From the NCBI RefSeq assembly GCF_006864135.1, contig NZ_SADV01000004.1:1-64000 (forward strand): 64,000 bases of DNA, given 5' to 3'. The notes under the pieces were generated by a model that saw only the letters and a program-made list of their open reading frames with translations, did not search any database and had not been told where the DNA came from. Of the stretch, positions 8,304 through 16,856 are shown in pieces. A program made the position numbers and the translations under genes. This stretch comes from Lysinibacillus sphaericus. GTDB lineage: Bacteria > Bacillota > Bacilli > Bacillales_A > Planococcaceae. Position 1 is the first letter of the stretch. Each line of letters opens with the position of its first letter.

Positions 8304-8426
8304 GAAATAAATGTTGTGATATTTGTTTTTGTAAAATTTACTTAAAAATGTAGATTTTTTCTTAGATTTTGCTACTATTAATCAATTTTCAAGCATACAA
8401 TAAATTAAACAACAAACGAAATAGAT

Positions 8427-8891
8427 TTAATTGGCGCTGTTCTTTTGATAATTACTTTCTCCTAAAAGGATAGTTTGTGTCTCAGCGTCAATGACCAGGT
8501 ATTTATGATAAGTCTCCTGATTATTTTGCTTAAAGGATGCTAAAAAATATACTTGTCGATTGGGATGAATAAAAGTATGTTGAGAGAGGTCTATTTTTTT
8601 ACGTATAAAATTTGTTTTTAGATGAAATGTTTCTTCAGCCTTCGGTACGTCCTTAAAGGCTATTTTTTGACGAATGTTTAAGGTAGCATCGTTATATTCC
8701 TCATAGATTATCCTGTCTAAATGATGGTAAAAATCATTCTTAGTACGAAATGTCTGATATTGATTATTAGGATATTTATAAGATGTAGTTCCAGAAGGTT
8801 TGCAAAGAATCGGTGCTGAATTTTCTACTGAATCTTGAGGCTGCTGTAGTAAAAAGCTTGAAACGACCAATGATAAAAAAAACATCTGCAT
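8427..8891 (-). CDS. secreted hypothetical protein
   Basis: A 154-residue protein with an N-terminal signal-peptide-like segment (MQMFFLSLVVSSFLL) and no lipobox. The mature part is rich in Asn, Gln and Tyr. AAGGAGG lies at good spacing before the ATG. The family is not recognised. It is a single gene. Confidence 0.65.
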   Translation of the reverse strand: MQMFFLSLVVSSFLLQQPQDSVENSAPILCKPSGTTSYKYPNNQYQTFRTKNDFYHHLDRIIYEEYNDATLNIRQKIAFKDVPKAEETFHLKTNFIRKKIDLSQHTFIHPNRQVYFLASFKQNNQETYHKYLVIDAETQTILLGESNYQKNSAN

Positions 8892-9023
8892 TTTTCGGCC
8901 TCCTTTTTCCTGTCATAAAGAAGATATCCCATTTTTATGTTATTTATACGTATCTTTACAACAACAATGGAATTGGTGTGTTTTTTAAACCGGAACCTAC
9001 TATACAGATCATCGGAAATAGTT

Positions 9024-9197
9024 TTAGCTAGCTTTATTGATCGCTTTTGAATATTTATTTAGTAGGACATCTAATTCTTGACTACAATCTACCACGCTAG
9101 GATGGGTAAAACCTAAATCCAACGCCTTTTTATACATATCTTTCCTTTTATTTTCAATCTCCATCTTCAAGAATTGTTTAAACGATATCTTAACCAA
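9024..9197 (-). CDS. Spo0E-family aspartyl-phosphate phosphatase
   Basis: A 57-residue protein made of two helices. It carries the family signature near residues 30-50 (FTHPSVVDCSQELDVLLNKY), where SQELD with the surrounding HP and LxxxY are the conserved positions of Spo0E, YisI and YnzD. These enzymes remove phosphate from Spo0A~P and delay sporulation. The start is a TTG at 9197 with AGGGGG upstream; an internal ATG at codon 12 is an alternative. Confidence 0.8.
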   Translation of the reverse strand: MVKISFKQFLKMEIENKRKDMYKKALDLGFTHPSVVDCSQELDVLLNKYSKAINKAS

Positions 9198-9718
9198 AAT
9201 CTTTTCCCCCTATAATTTTTTCTTCATATTCTTGAAATACATTGACCTCGATTCAACTTTTTCATTGTATCTCACCTAAAACGAAAAATATGTCACATTG
9301 TGTATAGGTTGAGAAATTCGTAATTTAGTCATAGAAAAATATATTCATAATTATATAGTTGAAAAATAAGAAATTCCAACAACAGGTATTTTAGTCTGCA
9401 CTAATTACCTTTTATTGTATTAATTATATATTTTGTTACCTATTACATTAGAATATTAGCGTTTTTTTTTGGCCGTATTCAAGAATAGGCAAAGGTTGAA
9501 ATTTAATAGATTTGCTCCTTTTTTACTATTAAAAACTATGTCGATATCTATTGAAATTTTAATGCATTTCGTATCTTGTCACAATTTATCAAATAAACTT
9601 CTTTGTTGTTTGTTATTGAGGAGATTTCATGTTGGTTAATAATGTTGAGAATTTTCGAAATAAATGGAATGATGGGTGAATAGAGTTTGCATAATTGCTA
9701 TGATAGGGGAGGTTTATA
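9198..9718. other. gene-poor stretch with a possible 16-codon leader ORF
   Basis: AT-rich sequence with no gene of normal size. At 9629-9679 an ATG with GAGGAG upstream starts a 16-residue ORF that ends 40 bp before the lipoprotein gene. It could be a leader peptide but has no associated hairpin I can see. A TATGAT -10 lies near 9699. Confidence 0.3.
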
Positions 9719-10348
9719 GTGTTGAAGTTAAGATTGCCATTATTAAGCATTATGATCGTTACTAATTTAATGCTATTAGCATGTTCAGAAGAGAAAACAA
9801 AAGCAGGAGAATCTTCAGAATCAACAGTGGTTACTAACCATTCGGTTCAACACGTGGAAGAATCAAAACAAACGCTTCCAACTATCGATAAGCATTATGA
9901 TTTTACATATTTAGAGAAATTGCCGGAGGAAAAAAGAGCTTTATATGAAGACTTCTTGAAGAAAGGAAATATTAATAGTCTAAAGACTTTTACACCAGAG
10001 GAAATCGTGTTAATTATGATGAATTTAATATTTGAGCATAATTTCGATAAACTCTATGCAATTACCTACAATAACAATGAGCTACCAGATAAAGATACCT
10101 TTATAGCAGAGTATATAGATTATTTTTTAGATGAAGATATTCAAAATTATTTAATGTACAGATACTACGATAGTATTTCTTTGAATAAAGATTCTAGCAC
10201 TGAAAGTATAGCAATTGTTCAATTAGAGATAATTTTTGGAAGCTCGCACTATGGCAAGACATATGCCTTATTAAGAGAGGATGGTATGTGGAAGGTTGAC
10301 CTATACAATTATATAAAAGAAAAGAAGGCAAAATCTGAAGAAAAATAG
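9719..10348 (+). CDS. lipoprotein of unknown function
   Basis: A 209-residue lipoprotein: signal peptide ending in lipobox LLAC (Cys at residue 22), then a Ser/Glu-rich linker to about residue 55 and an alpha/beta domain. The C-terminal half (VQLEIIFGSSHYGKTYALLREDGMWKVDLY) resembles the NTF2-like DUF4878 pattern, where a strand pair ends in G.WK. The start is GTG with AGGGGAGG upstream. Extracellular, membrane-anchored. Confidence 0.65.
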   Translation: MLKLRLPLLSIMIVTNLMLLACSEEKTKAGESSESTVVTNHSVQHVEESKQTLPTIDKHYDFTYLEKLPEEKRALYEDFLKKGNINSLKTFTPEEIVLIMMNLIFEHNFDKLYAITYNNNELPDKDTFIAEYIDYFLDEDIQNYLMYRYYDSISLNKDSSTESIAIVQLEIIFGSSHYGKTYALLREDGMWKVDLYNYIKEKKAKSEEK

Positions 10349-10359
10349 AAGGAACTACA

Positions 10360-10850
10360 ATGACTGTACTATATTTTGTTAGACCGCGCGTTCTCACTAT
10401 AACGCTGATGAGGTCGATCGATCGCTTTCTAGTAAAGGGTTTGTTGATAGGGATCGTGTTACTAGATAAAATATTCATACGATATATTCAAGTCCATATA
10501 AAAGAGCCATTCAGACGGTGGAGGGCATCGCACAAAAATGTAAATTACAGATAAAAACGAACGCTGCCATTCATCAAGTATGGAGTCATCCGAATTTCGC
10601 ATTTGAAGGTGGAGAATCCAATGAAATTGTAAAGGAACGAGCTATTACCACCTTGCAAAAAATTATACTTACACATCCAAATGACAATATAGTGATTGGT
10701 ACACATGGCAATATTATAGTCTTAATGATGCAATATTTGGATGTGCATTATGATCACGCATTTTGGAAAAAACTTTCAATGCCTGATGTGTATCAACTAA
10801 CATTTCAGCATTTCGTGTTAAGTGATGTTCAAAGAATTTGGGAAGAATAG
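10360..10850 (+). pseudogene. histidine phosphatase (phosphoglycerate mutase-like), frameshifted
   Basis: It starts MTVLYFVR, where the family has the catalytic RHG/RHA, but the next bases read PRV because of indels. Restoring frame gives SHYNADEVDRSLSSKGL, then IHTIYSSPYKRAIQTVEGIA, then an intact 110-codon tail with EGGES and the second catalytic motif GTHGN. At least two frameshifts separate the parts, and the active-site His is lost. The tail at 10518-10850 is still open. Confidence 0.8.
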
Positions 10851-10853
10851 AAG

Positions 10854-10890
10854 AAGGGGTTGTCTTCTGACAGCCCCTTGGTTCATTTTA
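10854..10890 (+). terminator. terminator-like hairpin
   Basis: AAGGGGTTGTC pairs with GACAGCCCCTT around TTCT, with one G-U pair. Only a weak T-rich tail follows. Confidence 0.55.
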
Positions 10891-10971
10891 TCGAGAAATA
10901 TCCTAATTTACCGAAAACTTTATATGATTTATCGAGAAAGCGAAGTATTTCCAACAACTGGGGAAAATTGC

Positions 10972-11526
10972 TTATCCTATTTGATTCCAATCTTCTCGTA
11001 ATAGACCAAATAAAACTACATCATGAAATTGACCGAAGCGGAAAATCTCATTGCGTAAAGAACCTTCTTTTGTAAAGCCACATTTTTCATAGGAACGAAT
11101 AGCTCCTTTATTAAAGCTGAAAACTTGAAGCTTAATTTTATTAATGGAAATATAATTAAAAATAAAATGAATAAGCGTTTTCATGGCATCGGTTCCAAGT
11201 CCTTTGCCGTGCCATTGTTCGCCAATTGAGATACCTACAAAGCAAGTACTATTTTTCCAGTTGATTCCAAAGACGCCACAGGAGCCGATAAGCTCATTTG
11301 ACGACTTTTCGAATATACCGAAAATAAACTCCTCTTTTTTTCCACTAATACTTTGAAAGAATGAAGCATGATCCTCAAAGGTGTTTGGAAAGGGAATATC
11401 GTCATTGGCAAGTAACAACGTATTTTTTTCACTTTCGATTTTTACAAATGCCTCCAAGTCGGAAGAAGTCATTTGCTGTAAAGTAATAGATTGTCCTGTA
11501 AGAAATTTATTAAAATAATTTTCCAT
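10972..11526 (-). CDS. GNAT acetyltransferase, RimJ/RimL type
   Basis: A 184-residue acetyltransferase. The acetyl-CoA loop is at about residues 104-112 (EQWHGKGLGTDAM). The C-terminal VFSFNKGAIRSYEKCGFTKEG followed by RFGQFHDVVLFGLLREDW is typical of the ribosomal-protein acetyltransferase group (Acetyltransf_3). The substrate is unknown. The start ATG has AAGGGAG upstream. It is a stand-alone gene. Confidence 0.8.
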   Translation of the reverse strand: MENYFNKFLTGQSITLQQMTSSDLEAFVKIESEKNTLLLANDDIPFPNTFEDHASFFQSISGKKEEFIFGIFEKSSNELIGSCGVFGINWKNSTCFVGISIGEQWHGKGLGTDAMKTLIHFIFNYISINKIKLQVFSFNKGAIRSYEKCGFTKEGSLRNEIFRFGQFHDVVLFGLLREDWNQIG

Positions 11527-11576
11527 TTGTTTTCTCCCTTGTTCAAGGGCTGCAGTTAGAGGTTACATCCCTTGGG

Positions 11577-11621
11577 TTATTTGGTGTATAACAAAACATC
11601 TACTGCAATCTCTGCGCTCAT
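11577..11621 (-). other. possible 14-codon leader ORF upstream of the GNAT gene
   Basis: AAAGGAG precedes an ATG that opens MSAEIAVDVLLYTK before a TAA, 50 bp upstream of the GNAT start. The quality of the ribosome binding site suggests translation. It may be a leader peptide, or the 5' end of a gene whose remainder was deleted. Confidence 0.3.
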
Positions 11622-11710
11622 ATGCCCAACTCCTTTAGTTTAGATATCATTATAGTAGCATTTTTGGTAATTAGTAGAAACAATTGTTTTTAAATGCTTA
11701 TCTCCATAAT

Positions 11711-11821
11711 GTGGAGTTGATTTCCGCTCCAACTGGGCGCTTTGTTGCTGACGCTGCGCTTTCGCACAGACAAAACATTGTTGCTGACGCTGCGATCTGT
11801 TCACCAAGGAGTAGCCCAGTC
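11711..11821 (+). repeat. dispersed GTTGATTTCCG repeat, copy A
   Basis: It starts GTGGAGTTGATTTCCGCTCC and ends GGAGTAGCCCAGTC. The outer AACTGGGC and GCCCAGT are inverted repeats, and an internal GTTGCTGACGCTGCG is duplicated in tandem. An inverted longer copy is at 63210-63391 and a fragment is at 39978-40011. Confidence 0.75.
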
Positions 11822-11897
11822 TTCACTCTAATCAGCGTATATACAAAAAACTTTTTAATAAATGTTATCTCTAACTTTTTGGTGAGGAATCTATTAA

Positions 11898-12475
11898 TTA
11901 TAGCTTTCTTGAAGGGCGCCAATGGGTTTGGCTATCTACATCTTGTTTCTCCATCCAATTTAGAAAATCGTCTATGCACCGAATATCGTAATCTAACACT
12001 GCCTCATATACGTAAATCGAAGGAAGTACTATGGATTTCTTTAGTAGTTCTTCTTTAATATTTAAAATATACTTTCGACTCTCTATTGTTAAGAAGTCGT
12101 TCATTAACGATATTAAATCCCTTGATAGAGGACCTTTTCGTGTTTCAGAAAACAGCTACATATCAATATTCCAAATTTCTAATGCGGCATGCTTTGTATT
12201 TTAAAATAGTAACCATGAGATGGTGTTTCCAAATAATTACGATACATTAATTCTAAAACCTTCGGATTGCCAGTTAAGTCCGCTAATATCGACATGGCTT
12301 CCGCTGCATTCGGACAAACACAAAATGTTTCGATATCGATATCTTGATCCACTAGTAAATCATACGCTGTAGCGCCGACAACATAAGCTTGACCAATTGT
12401 ATTCCATTTTTCTGGTAGTTCTAATTCGAGCATGGCAGTTTCTTTACGCTTTGAAGCCCTCTCTAATAATTCCAA
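11898..12475 (-). pseudogene. nucleotidyltransferase-like gene, broken by frameshift and nonsense mutation
   Basis: The N-terminal part (12179-12475) reads VVGATAYDLLVDQDIDIETF, a pattern like the G-S and D-x-D motifs of a nucleotidyltransferase fold. The frame is lost near 12185. It resumes as IWNIDM, a TAG where W is expected, LFSETRKGPLSRDLISL, then an intact tail of 68 codons. Joining the pieces gives about 190 residues. The exact family is not known to me. Confidence 0.65.
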
Positions 12476-12654
12476 AATTTACATCTACTCCACAATAAAA
12501 ATGTAAATCATGTTAGAATACATTATATTTGTAATTTATTTAAAGTAAACTCTGCCAAGAACAATTTAAAACCGTACTAAGGGCGTATTTTTGATCCATA
12601 GGGGAAGATTAATGAGATAGATTACTAGGATTAAAGATGAAAAGGAGAGCTTTG

Positions 12655-13149
12655 ATGAGATTAAAATTTTATGAAGAAAAAGATGATCATTTAGTTGAAC
12701 GATATACGATTACAGAGGAGCAGCTTCGCTATACGATGTCTCCGAAAGAGAGCATTGAACTAGTGAAGCAGGATAAAAATCGTCATGCCGTTCTTGTATT
12801 AGATGAAGACAGGCTCGTGACATTCTTTGTATTGCATGAACATGAGGGTGTCAAGCCATATTCCTCTAACGAACAGGCGATTTTAATCCGTGCCTTTTCG
12901 ACAGACTTTTATGAACAAGGGAAAGGCTATGCGAAAGTAGCATTACAACTTTTGCCGGACTTTGTTTTGATGCATTTTCCTTATATCAATGAGCTTGTGT
13001 TAGGGGTTAATTTGCCGAATACTGCTGCACAGTCACTTTATAAAAAGTGCGGATTTGTCGATGAAGGAAGGCTGGCAAAGGGGTTTAGGGCTGAGATTAA
13101 AGTGATGAGTTATTACTTAAGTAAAAATAGTAGAGAAACGCTTGATTAG
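12655..13149 (+). CDS. GNAT-family N-acetyltransferase
   Basis: About 164 residues. The ATG at 12655 is preferred over the ATG at 12637, because AAAGGAGA lies 6 nt before it. The acetyl-CoA loop EQGKGYAKVAL is at about residue 88, and the later motif LPNTAAQSLYKKCGFVDEG is a good GNAT motif B. It resembles the YkkB/YjcF class of general acetyltransferases. The substrate is unknown. It is followed after 79 bp by another GNAT gene. Confidence 0.8.
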   Translation: MRLKFYEEKDDHLVERYTITEEQLRYTMSPKESIELVKQDKNRHAVLVLDEDRLVTFFVLHEHEGVKPYSSNEQAILIRAFSTDFYEQGKGYAKVALQLLPDFVLMHFPYINELVLGVNLPNTAAQSLYKKCGFVDEGRLAKGFRAEIKVMSYYLSKNSRETLD

Positions 13150-13228
13150 AAATGCTGTAGTTGTAAGAGGAAGGAATCTACTTAATTTTTTTTAAATTTC
13201 TCGTCTATAAAAGAAATGAGGTGGCAGA

Positions 13229-13648
13229 ATGAAAAACTTGCTGGAAGCACGTATAGAGCATATCGATGAAATATGTGCAATTGATCAAGAAGTAATTGGA
13301 GATTTTTCGCGAAGGGACTATTTGCGTACAGCTATTAACGAAAAACGATGTATCATTCAACAAACTGAAAAAGGTATTGCGGGTTTTCTCATTTTTACAA
13401 ATGATTTTTTTGACAATAGCTTCATCTCATTAGTTATTATCAAACCAACTGAGAGAAGAAAGGGCATTGCCACAACATTATTAAACTTTTATGTAGAAAT
13501 GGCAGCCACTCCCAAAATCTTTTCTTCTACTAACCAATCAAATACTAGTATGCATAAGGTATTTGAAATGGCGGGATTTATAAAAAGTGGGTATATTGAA
13601 AACTTAGATGATGGTGACCCAGAAATTATTTTTGTGAAATTTAAGTAA
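13229..13648 (+). CDS. GNAT-family N-acetyltransferase
   Basis: A 139-residue acetyltransferase. The acetyl-CoA loop TERRKGIATTLL is at about residue 74, then STNQSNTSMHKVFEMAGFIKSG. GAGGTGG is upstream of the ATG. It is transcribed in the same direction as the preceding GNAT gene; a terminator hairpin follows. The substrate is unknown. Confidence 0.8.
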   Translation: MKNLLEARIEHIDEICAIDQEVIGDFSRRDYLRTAINEKRCIIQQTEKGIAGFLIFTNDFFDNSFISLVIIKPTERRKGIATTLLNFYVEMAATPKIFSSTNQSNTSMHKVFEMAGFIKSGYIENLDDGDPEIIFVKFK

Positions 13649-13662
13649 AGAATAGACAAAGG

Positions 13663-13699
13663 CAAGTCTCGCAGTAGAGTTTCGGCTACGAGACTTGAA
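13663..13699. terminator. hairpin between convergent genes
   Basis: CAAGTCTC pairs with GAGACTTG, with an inner GTAG/CTAC stem. It lies between the GNAT gene and the convergent methyltransferase gene. Confidence 0.6.
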
Positions 13700-13702
13700 A
13701 AG

Positions 13703-14440
13703 TTATTTTCTTGCTCTTATTAATAAAAAGGAAGGTCTACGATGCTCTTTTTCTAAGGAAGGCAGTTTTTCAACAGCCTCTGAATCAGGAATCGGCTCTA
13801 GCATTTTTTCTATCGTCAAGTTATGTTCGATCAATGTATTGATGATTGTAGAAATGCTACGGTGATATTTAACAACACCATCCACAAGCCATGTCCGCTC
13901 ACGCAAACCTTCATCATGGTAATTATCAATTGCGTAATGGCTGCTATTGCCGCTGTCATCATAAAGCCAATTATCCTCCGTTGTTTTACGAGCAGTAACA
14001 ATCGGATGCTCTACAGAAAAAATAAAAATGCTACCAGGACGAAGCATTCTAGCGATTTTACCAATGACTGCACTAAAATCCTTTATATAATGTAAGGAAA
14101 GAGAGCTTGTTATACAATCAAAGCTGTCAGGAGCTGCCTGATAATCTTCTATCGCTCGCAAATAATAGTCTATATGCGGATGAGCATGTTCACATTGAGC
14201 GATTGCCAGCATATGTTCTGAAACATCAATAGCTGTTACATGCTGTGCGTTATTTTCTATACAATAGTATGCAAATTGTCCCATTCCACAGCCAATATCA
14301 AGTATCTGTAAATTAGTTAAATTAGGAAGTAAGGATTTTAACGCTGGTTGTTCAAGTAAGTTATTGTAGTTATAGGGTGCTTGACGGAGCTTTTTATATT
14401 GATGGAAAAATTCCGGATGGTCATATATATTTTGTTTCAT
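13703..14440 (-). CDS. class I SAM-dependent methyltransferase
   Basis: A 245-residue methyltransferase. Motif I LDIGCGMGQFAYYC at about residue 47 binds SAM, motif II AIDVSEHML follows, and the post-II region reads FDCITSSLSLHYI. This is the Methyltransf_11/25 type acting on small molecules. The C-terminal region with HPIVTAR and the DG..KYHR segment fits proteins annotated only as methyltransferases in Bacilli. An ACATAACGTTATGT palindrome sits just upstream. Confidence 0.8.
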   Translation of the reverse strand: MKQNIYDHPEFFHQYKKLRQAPYNYNNLLEQPALKSLLPNLTNLQILDIGCGMGQFAYYCIENNAQHVTAIDVSEHMLAIAQCEHAHPHIDYYLRAIEDYQAAPDSFDCITSSLSLHYIKDFSAVIGKIARMLRPGSIFIFSVEHPIVTARKTTEDNWLYDDSGNSSHYAIDNYHDEGLRERTWLVDGVVKYHRSISTIINTLIEHNLTIEKMLEPIPDSEAVEKLPSLEKEHRRPSFLLIRARK

Positions 14441-14460
14441 GGTATACCTCCACTTGTCTC

Positions 14461-14474
14461 ACATAACGTTATGT
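14461..14474. promoter_or_regulatory. palindrome upstream of the methyltransferase gene
   Basis: ACATAACGTTATGT is a perfect 14-bp palindrome 21-34 bp before the start codon of the minus-strand methyltransferase. Its position next to the ribosome binding site would suit a repressor. The protein is unknown. Confidence 0.35.
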
Positions 14475-14579
14475 AACATTTGCGCATATTTATTGTCACA
14501 TATTAACCTAAAAAGAAATAGACTATTATTTCAATTTTTAGTAAGATGTAGGTAGAATGATGCCAACTTTTGTAATTCT

Positions 14580-14611
14580 CCATCTATCGGATTGTATAGA
14601 TGGTTTTTTGA
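14580..14611 (+). terminator. terminator hairpin without an assigned gene
   Basis: CCATCTAT pairs with ATAGATGG, followed by TTTTTT. No plus-strand gene lies just upstream, so it could end a short untranslated transcript from the 14475-14580 region. The remainder of the gap up to 14772 shows nothing else. Confidence 0.5.
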
Positions 14612-14772
14612 TATGAGGACGTCTTTTCTGATGTTTTACGCCACAAAATTGTAACAATTCCGAGAAGTAATATTATTTAAAGGGGAATGATGGCACTTAT
14701 TTTAATGAATCACGTTATTTTTATTGGGAGTAATTATGCGGTTTCCCAAAAAATACATTGGAGGATGTTGCA

Positions 14773-15942
14773 TTGAGTAAAGAATCATTATTAAGTTTAA
14801 GTAGTAATTCATTGTTCGTGGCATTTATTTTACTACTGATCGCTATTATACCGATTGGACTTGCCGTGAAATCAAAAGGAAAGATGTTTGGGAAAGTCGG
14901 GCTTCTACTTACATATATTGCTTTTGCTTTACAACTAGTGTATTTCATATTAAGGTGGATTGCTGTTGATCATGCACCTGTAAGTAATATGTATGAGTTT
15001 ATGACGTTCTTTGGTATCATGCTAACTGGTAGCTATTTAATCATTCATTTTTTATATAAGCAAATTGTTGTCGGTTTGTTTACCATCCCTGTGTCATTAA
15101 TTATTCTCGGTTATGGAAGCGTTTTTACAAAAACGGTTTCACCACTTGTTCCATCACTGCAAAGCAATTGGTTAACGATTCATGTTATGACAGTTGCATT
15201 TTCAAGTGCTATTTTATCGATTTCGTTCGCAACCGGTATTATTTATTTATTAAGAACATTAGATGTTTCTAAATTCTCGCTAAGTACACTATTCTTAGAA
15301 ATTGTTCTGTATTATTTAGTTGTTGTGATTGGCTTTATAGTTGTTGCCACATATTTTGACATAGCGGTAGATAAAGTCGAGGTTCAATTTGAAAATAAGC
15401 TAGATAAGGTGGAAACAGCCGTTTATACGATGACACCGCTAATTGTCAATAAAGATGCAGTAACAACTAGTGGGGATCAGGTCGGCCTTATACAGATTAC
15501 AAATAAGATAGATGCGAAGAAATTAAATTCAATCGTATGGGCATTTATCGTCGGTACAATTTTATATGCAGTGATTATCCTCATTACGAGAAAACCGTTA
15601 ATTGTTTTATTAAAGCCATTAACAAATCGTGTACAACCAACATTAATGGATGAAATTACATATCGAGCTGTTGTGATAGGTTTTCCGTTGTTTGCTTTAG
15701 GTGGACTTTTGTTTGCCATGATTTGGGCGCAAATTGCTTGGAGTAGGTATTGGGGCTGGGACCCTAAAGAAGTGTGGGCACTTATTACATTTTTATTTTA
15801 TGCAGCGTTCCTTCATTTCCGTCTTTCCAAAGGGTGGGAAGGGGAAAGGACAGCTTGGTTAGCGATTATTGGCTTTGGCATTATCGTGTTTAATCAAGTA
15901 TTTGTAAATTTAGTCATTGCAGGTTTACATTCTTACGCGTAA
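14773..15942 (+). CDS. ResC/CcsA-like cytochrome c biogenesis protein
   Basis: About 389 residues with eight or more membrane segments. The family signature is RYWGWDPKEVWAL at about residue 326, the haem-binding tryptophan-rich loop of System II c-type cytochrome assembly, and conserved histidines are present (HAPVSNMYEF, IHVMT). ResC works with ResB to deliver haem across the membrane; no resB or resA is adjacent, so this is an orphan copy or the partner is elsewhere. The TTG at 14773 is chosen because GGAGGA lies 8 nt before it. Confidence 0.85.
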   Translation: MSKESLLSLSSNSLFVAFILLLIAIIPIGLAVKSKGKMFGKVGLLLTYIAFALQLVYFILRWIAVDHAPVSNMYEFMTFFGIMLTGSYLIIHFLYKQIVVGLFTIPVSLIILGYGSVFTKTVSPLVPSLQSNWLTIHVMTVAFSSAILSISFATGIIYLLRTLDVSKFSLSTLFLEIVLYYLVVVIGFIVVATYFDIAVDKVEVQFENKLDKVETAVYTMTPLIVNKDAVTTSGDQVGLIQITNKIDAKKLNSIVWAFIVGTILYAVIILITRKPLIVLLKPLTNRVQPTLMDEITYRAVVIGFPLFALGGLLFAMIWAQIAWSRYWGWDPKEVWALITFLFYAAFLHFRLSKGWEGERTAWLAIIGFGIIVFNQVFVNLVIAGLHSYA

Positions 15943-16045
15943 GGATGTTGTAAATGAATTATTTTCTTAAATGAAATGTAGTGAACATGTTGAATGGGCT
16001 AATGTTCTGTATTTCTCATGAAATGCAAGTAAATTATTAAGCATT

Positions 16046-16350
16046 GTGAGTCTCACAGGGTGGGAAGGTCAATATTTCGATATGATCACATTACTTGTAC
16101 ATGGAGTTGGTTTTGTTGTAGCAACTATTGTGTTATATTAGCTTCATTTAAGTGGATAGCGCATTGTCGATTGGTCTATTGGACAACAATTTTGTGGCTA
16201 CCTTATACAGCGCTATTCACTTTTATCTTTGTTAGTGTATATCCGATTACTTATCAGGGAGATATGCCTGCACCCGTACAAGGACTAATTCTTTCTGCAA
16301 TGCTCTTGTTTTCCGTTTTATATTGGAACGTTGACTATTTCAAAATCTGA
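16046..16350 (+). pseudogene. membrane protein remnant
   Basis: One frame reads SLTGWEGQYFDMITLLVHGVG and continues VVATIVLY, then stops. After two in-frame stops and a shift it continues LWLPYTALFTFIFVSVYPITYQGDMPAPVQG and ends with VLYWNVDYFKI. This is a 5'-truncated, frameshifted gene for a small polytopic membrane protein, possibly DUF998-like. It follows resC by about 100 bp. Confidence 0.5.
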
Positions 16351-16377
16351 AGCTGTACAAATAAAATAACCGTAAAA

Positions 16378-16410
16378 AAGAGACATCCATAATTTGGATG
16401 TCTCTTGAAT
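16378..16410. terminator. terminator of the cold-shock gene
   Basis: AAGAGACATCCA pairs with TGGATGTCTCTT around a 5-nt loop. On the minus strand a run of T follows, so it ends the csp transcript. Confidence 0.8.
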
Positions 16411-16437
16411 TTTGCACTGTTTATTCTAAAGCTGAAA

Positions 16438-16638
16438 TTAAAGCTTTACAACATTAGTTGCTTGTGGTCCGCGGTTACCTTCTTCTACGCCAAATTCTAC
16501 TTTTTGGCCTTCTTCTAAAGTTTTAAAGCCATCTGATTGAATGGCAGAGAAGTGTACGAATACATCATTTCCACCTTCTACTTCGATAAAGCCAAAACCT
16601 TTTTCCGCGTTAAACCATTTTACTGTACCTTGTGTCAT
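16438..16638 (-). CDS. cold-shock protein, CspB/CspD type
   Basis: A 66-residue single cold-shock domain. Both RNA-binding motifs are present: KGFGFI (RNP1) and VFVHF (RNP2). It is an OB-fold RNA chaperone that melts structure in mRNA at low temperature or in general growth. The ATG follows GGGAGG. The leader is about 130 nt and contains a 17-bp hairpin with a T-run, so expression may depend on RNA structure. Confidence 0.95.
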   Translation of the reverse strand: MTQGTVKWFNAEKGFGFIEVEGGNDVFVHFSAIQSDGFKTLEEGQKVEFGVEEGNRGPQATNVVKL

Positions 16639-16685
16639 GTGAACAACCTCCCAAAAAAATTAAACAATCATATTGCTTCGATCGC

Positions 16686-16738
16686 TTGAAAAAAATCACG
16701 TATTCAAAAGCTCGTATTACGTTTGAATACGTGATTTT
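16686..16738 (-). terminator. 17-bp hairpin with T-run upstream of csp (attenuator or RR terminator)
   Basis: Perfect arms at 16692-16708 and 16722-16738, with a 13-nt loop. Read on the minus strand it is followed by TTTTTTT. It could end the response-regulator transcript, but it also lies between the csp promoter candidate and the csp start, so it could act as a conditional terminator in the csp leader. Confidence 0.65.
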
Positions 16739-16773
16739 AACGGTTAAGATGAAGTAATGTAATTATTGTTTTT

Positions 16774-16802
16774 ATTATATAACAGTACCAGATATTTATC
16801 CA
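16774..16802 (-). promoter_or_regulatory. candidate csp promoter
   Basis: On the minus strand a consensus TATAAT (16774-16779) lies 17 bp after TGGATA (16797-16802). A transcript starting here would have a leader of about 130 nt before the csp ATG. Confidence 0.45.
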
Positions 16803-16856
16803 GTATATTCCGCTTTTTGTAAGAAAAAATTTACATTAAATCTATTTTCAACATAA

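Noticed and set aside
11684-12058. 124-codon plus-strand open frame
   Set aside because: It runs through the dispersed repeat and antisense to a broken nucleotidyltransferase-like gene. No ribosome binding site and no family resemblance.
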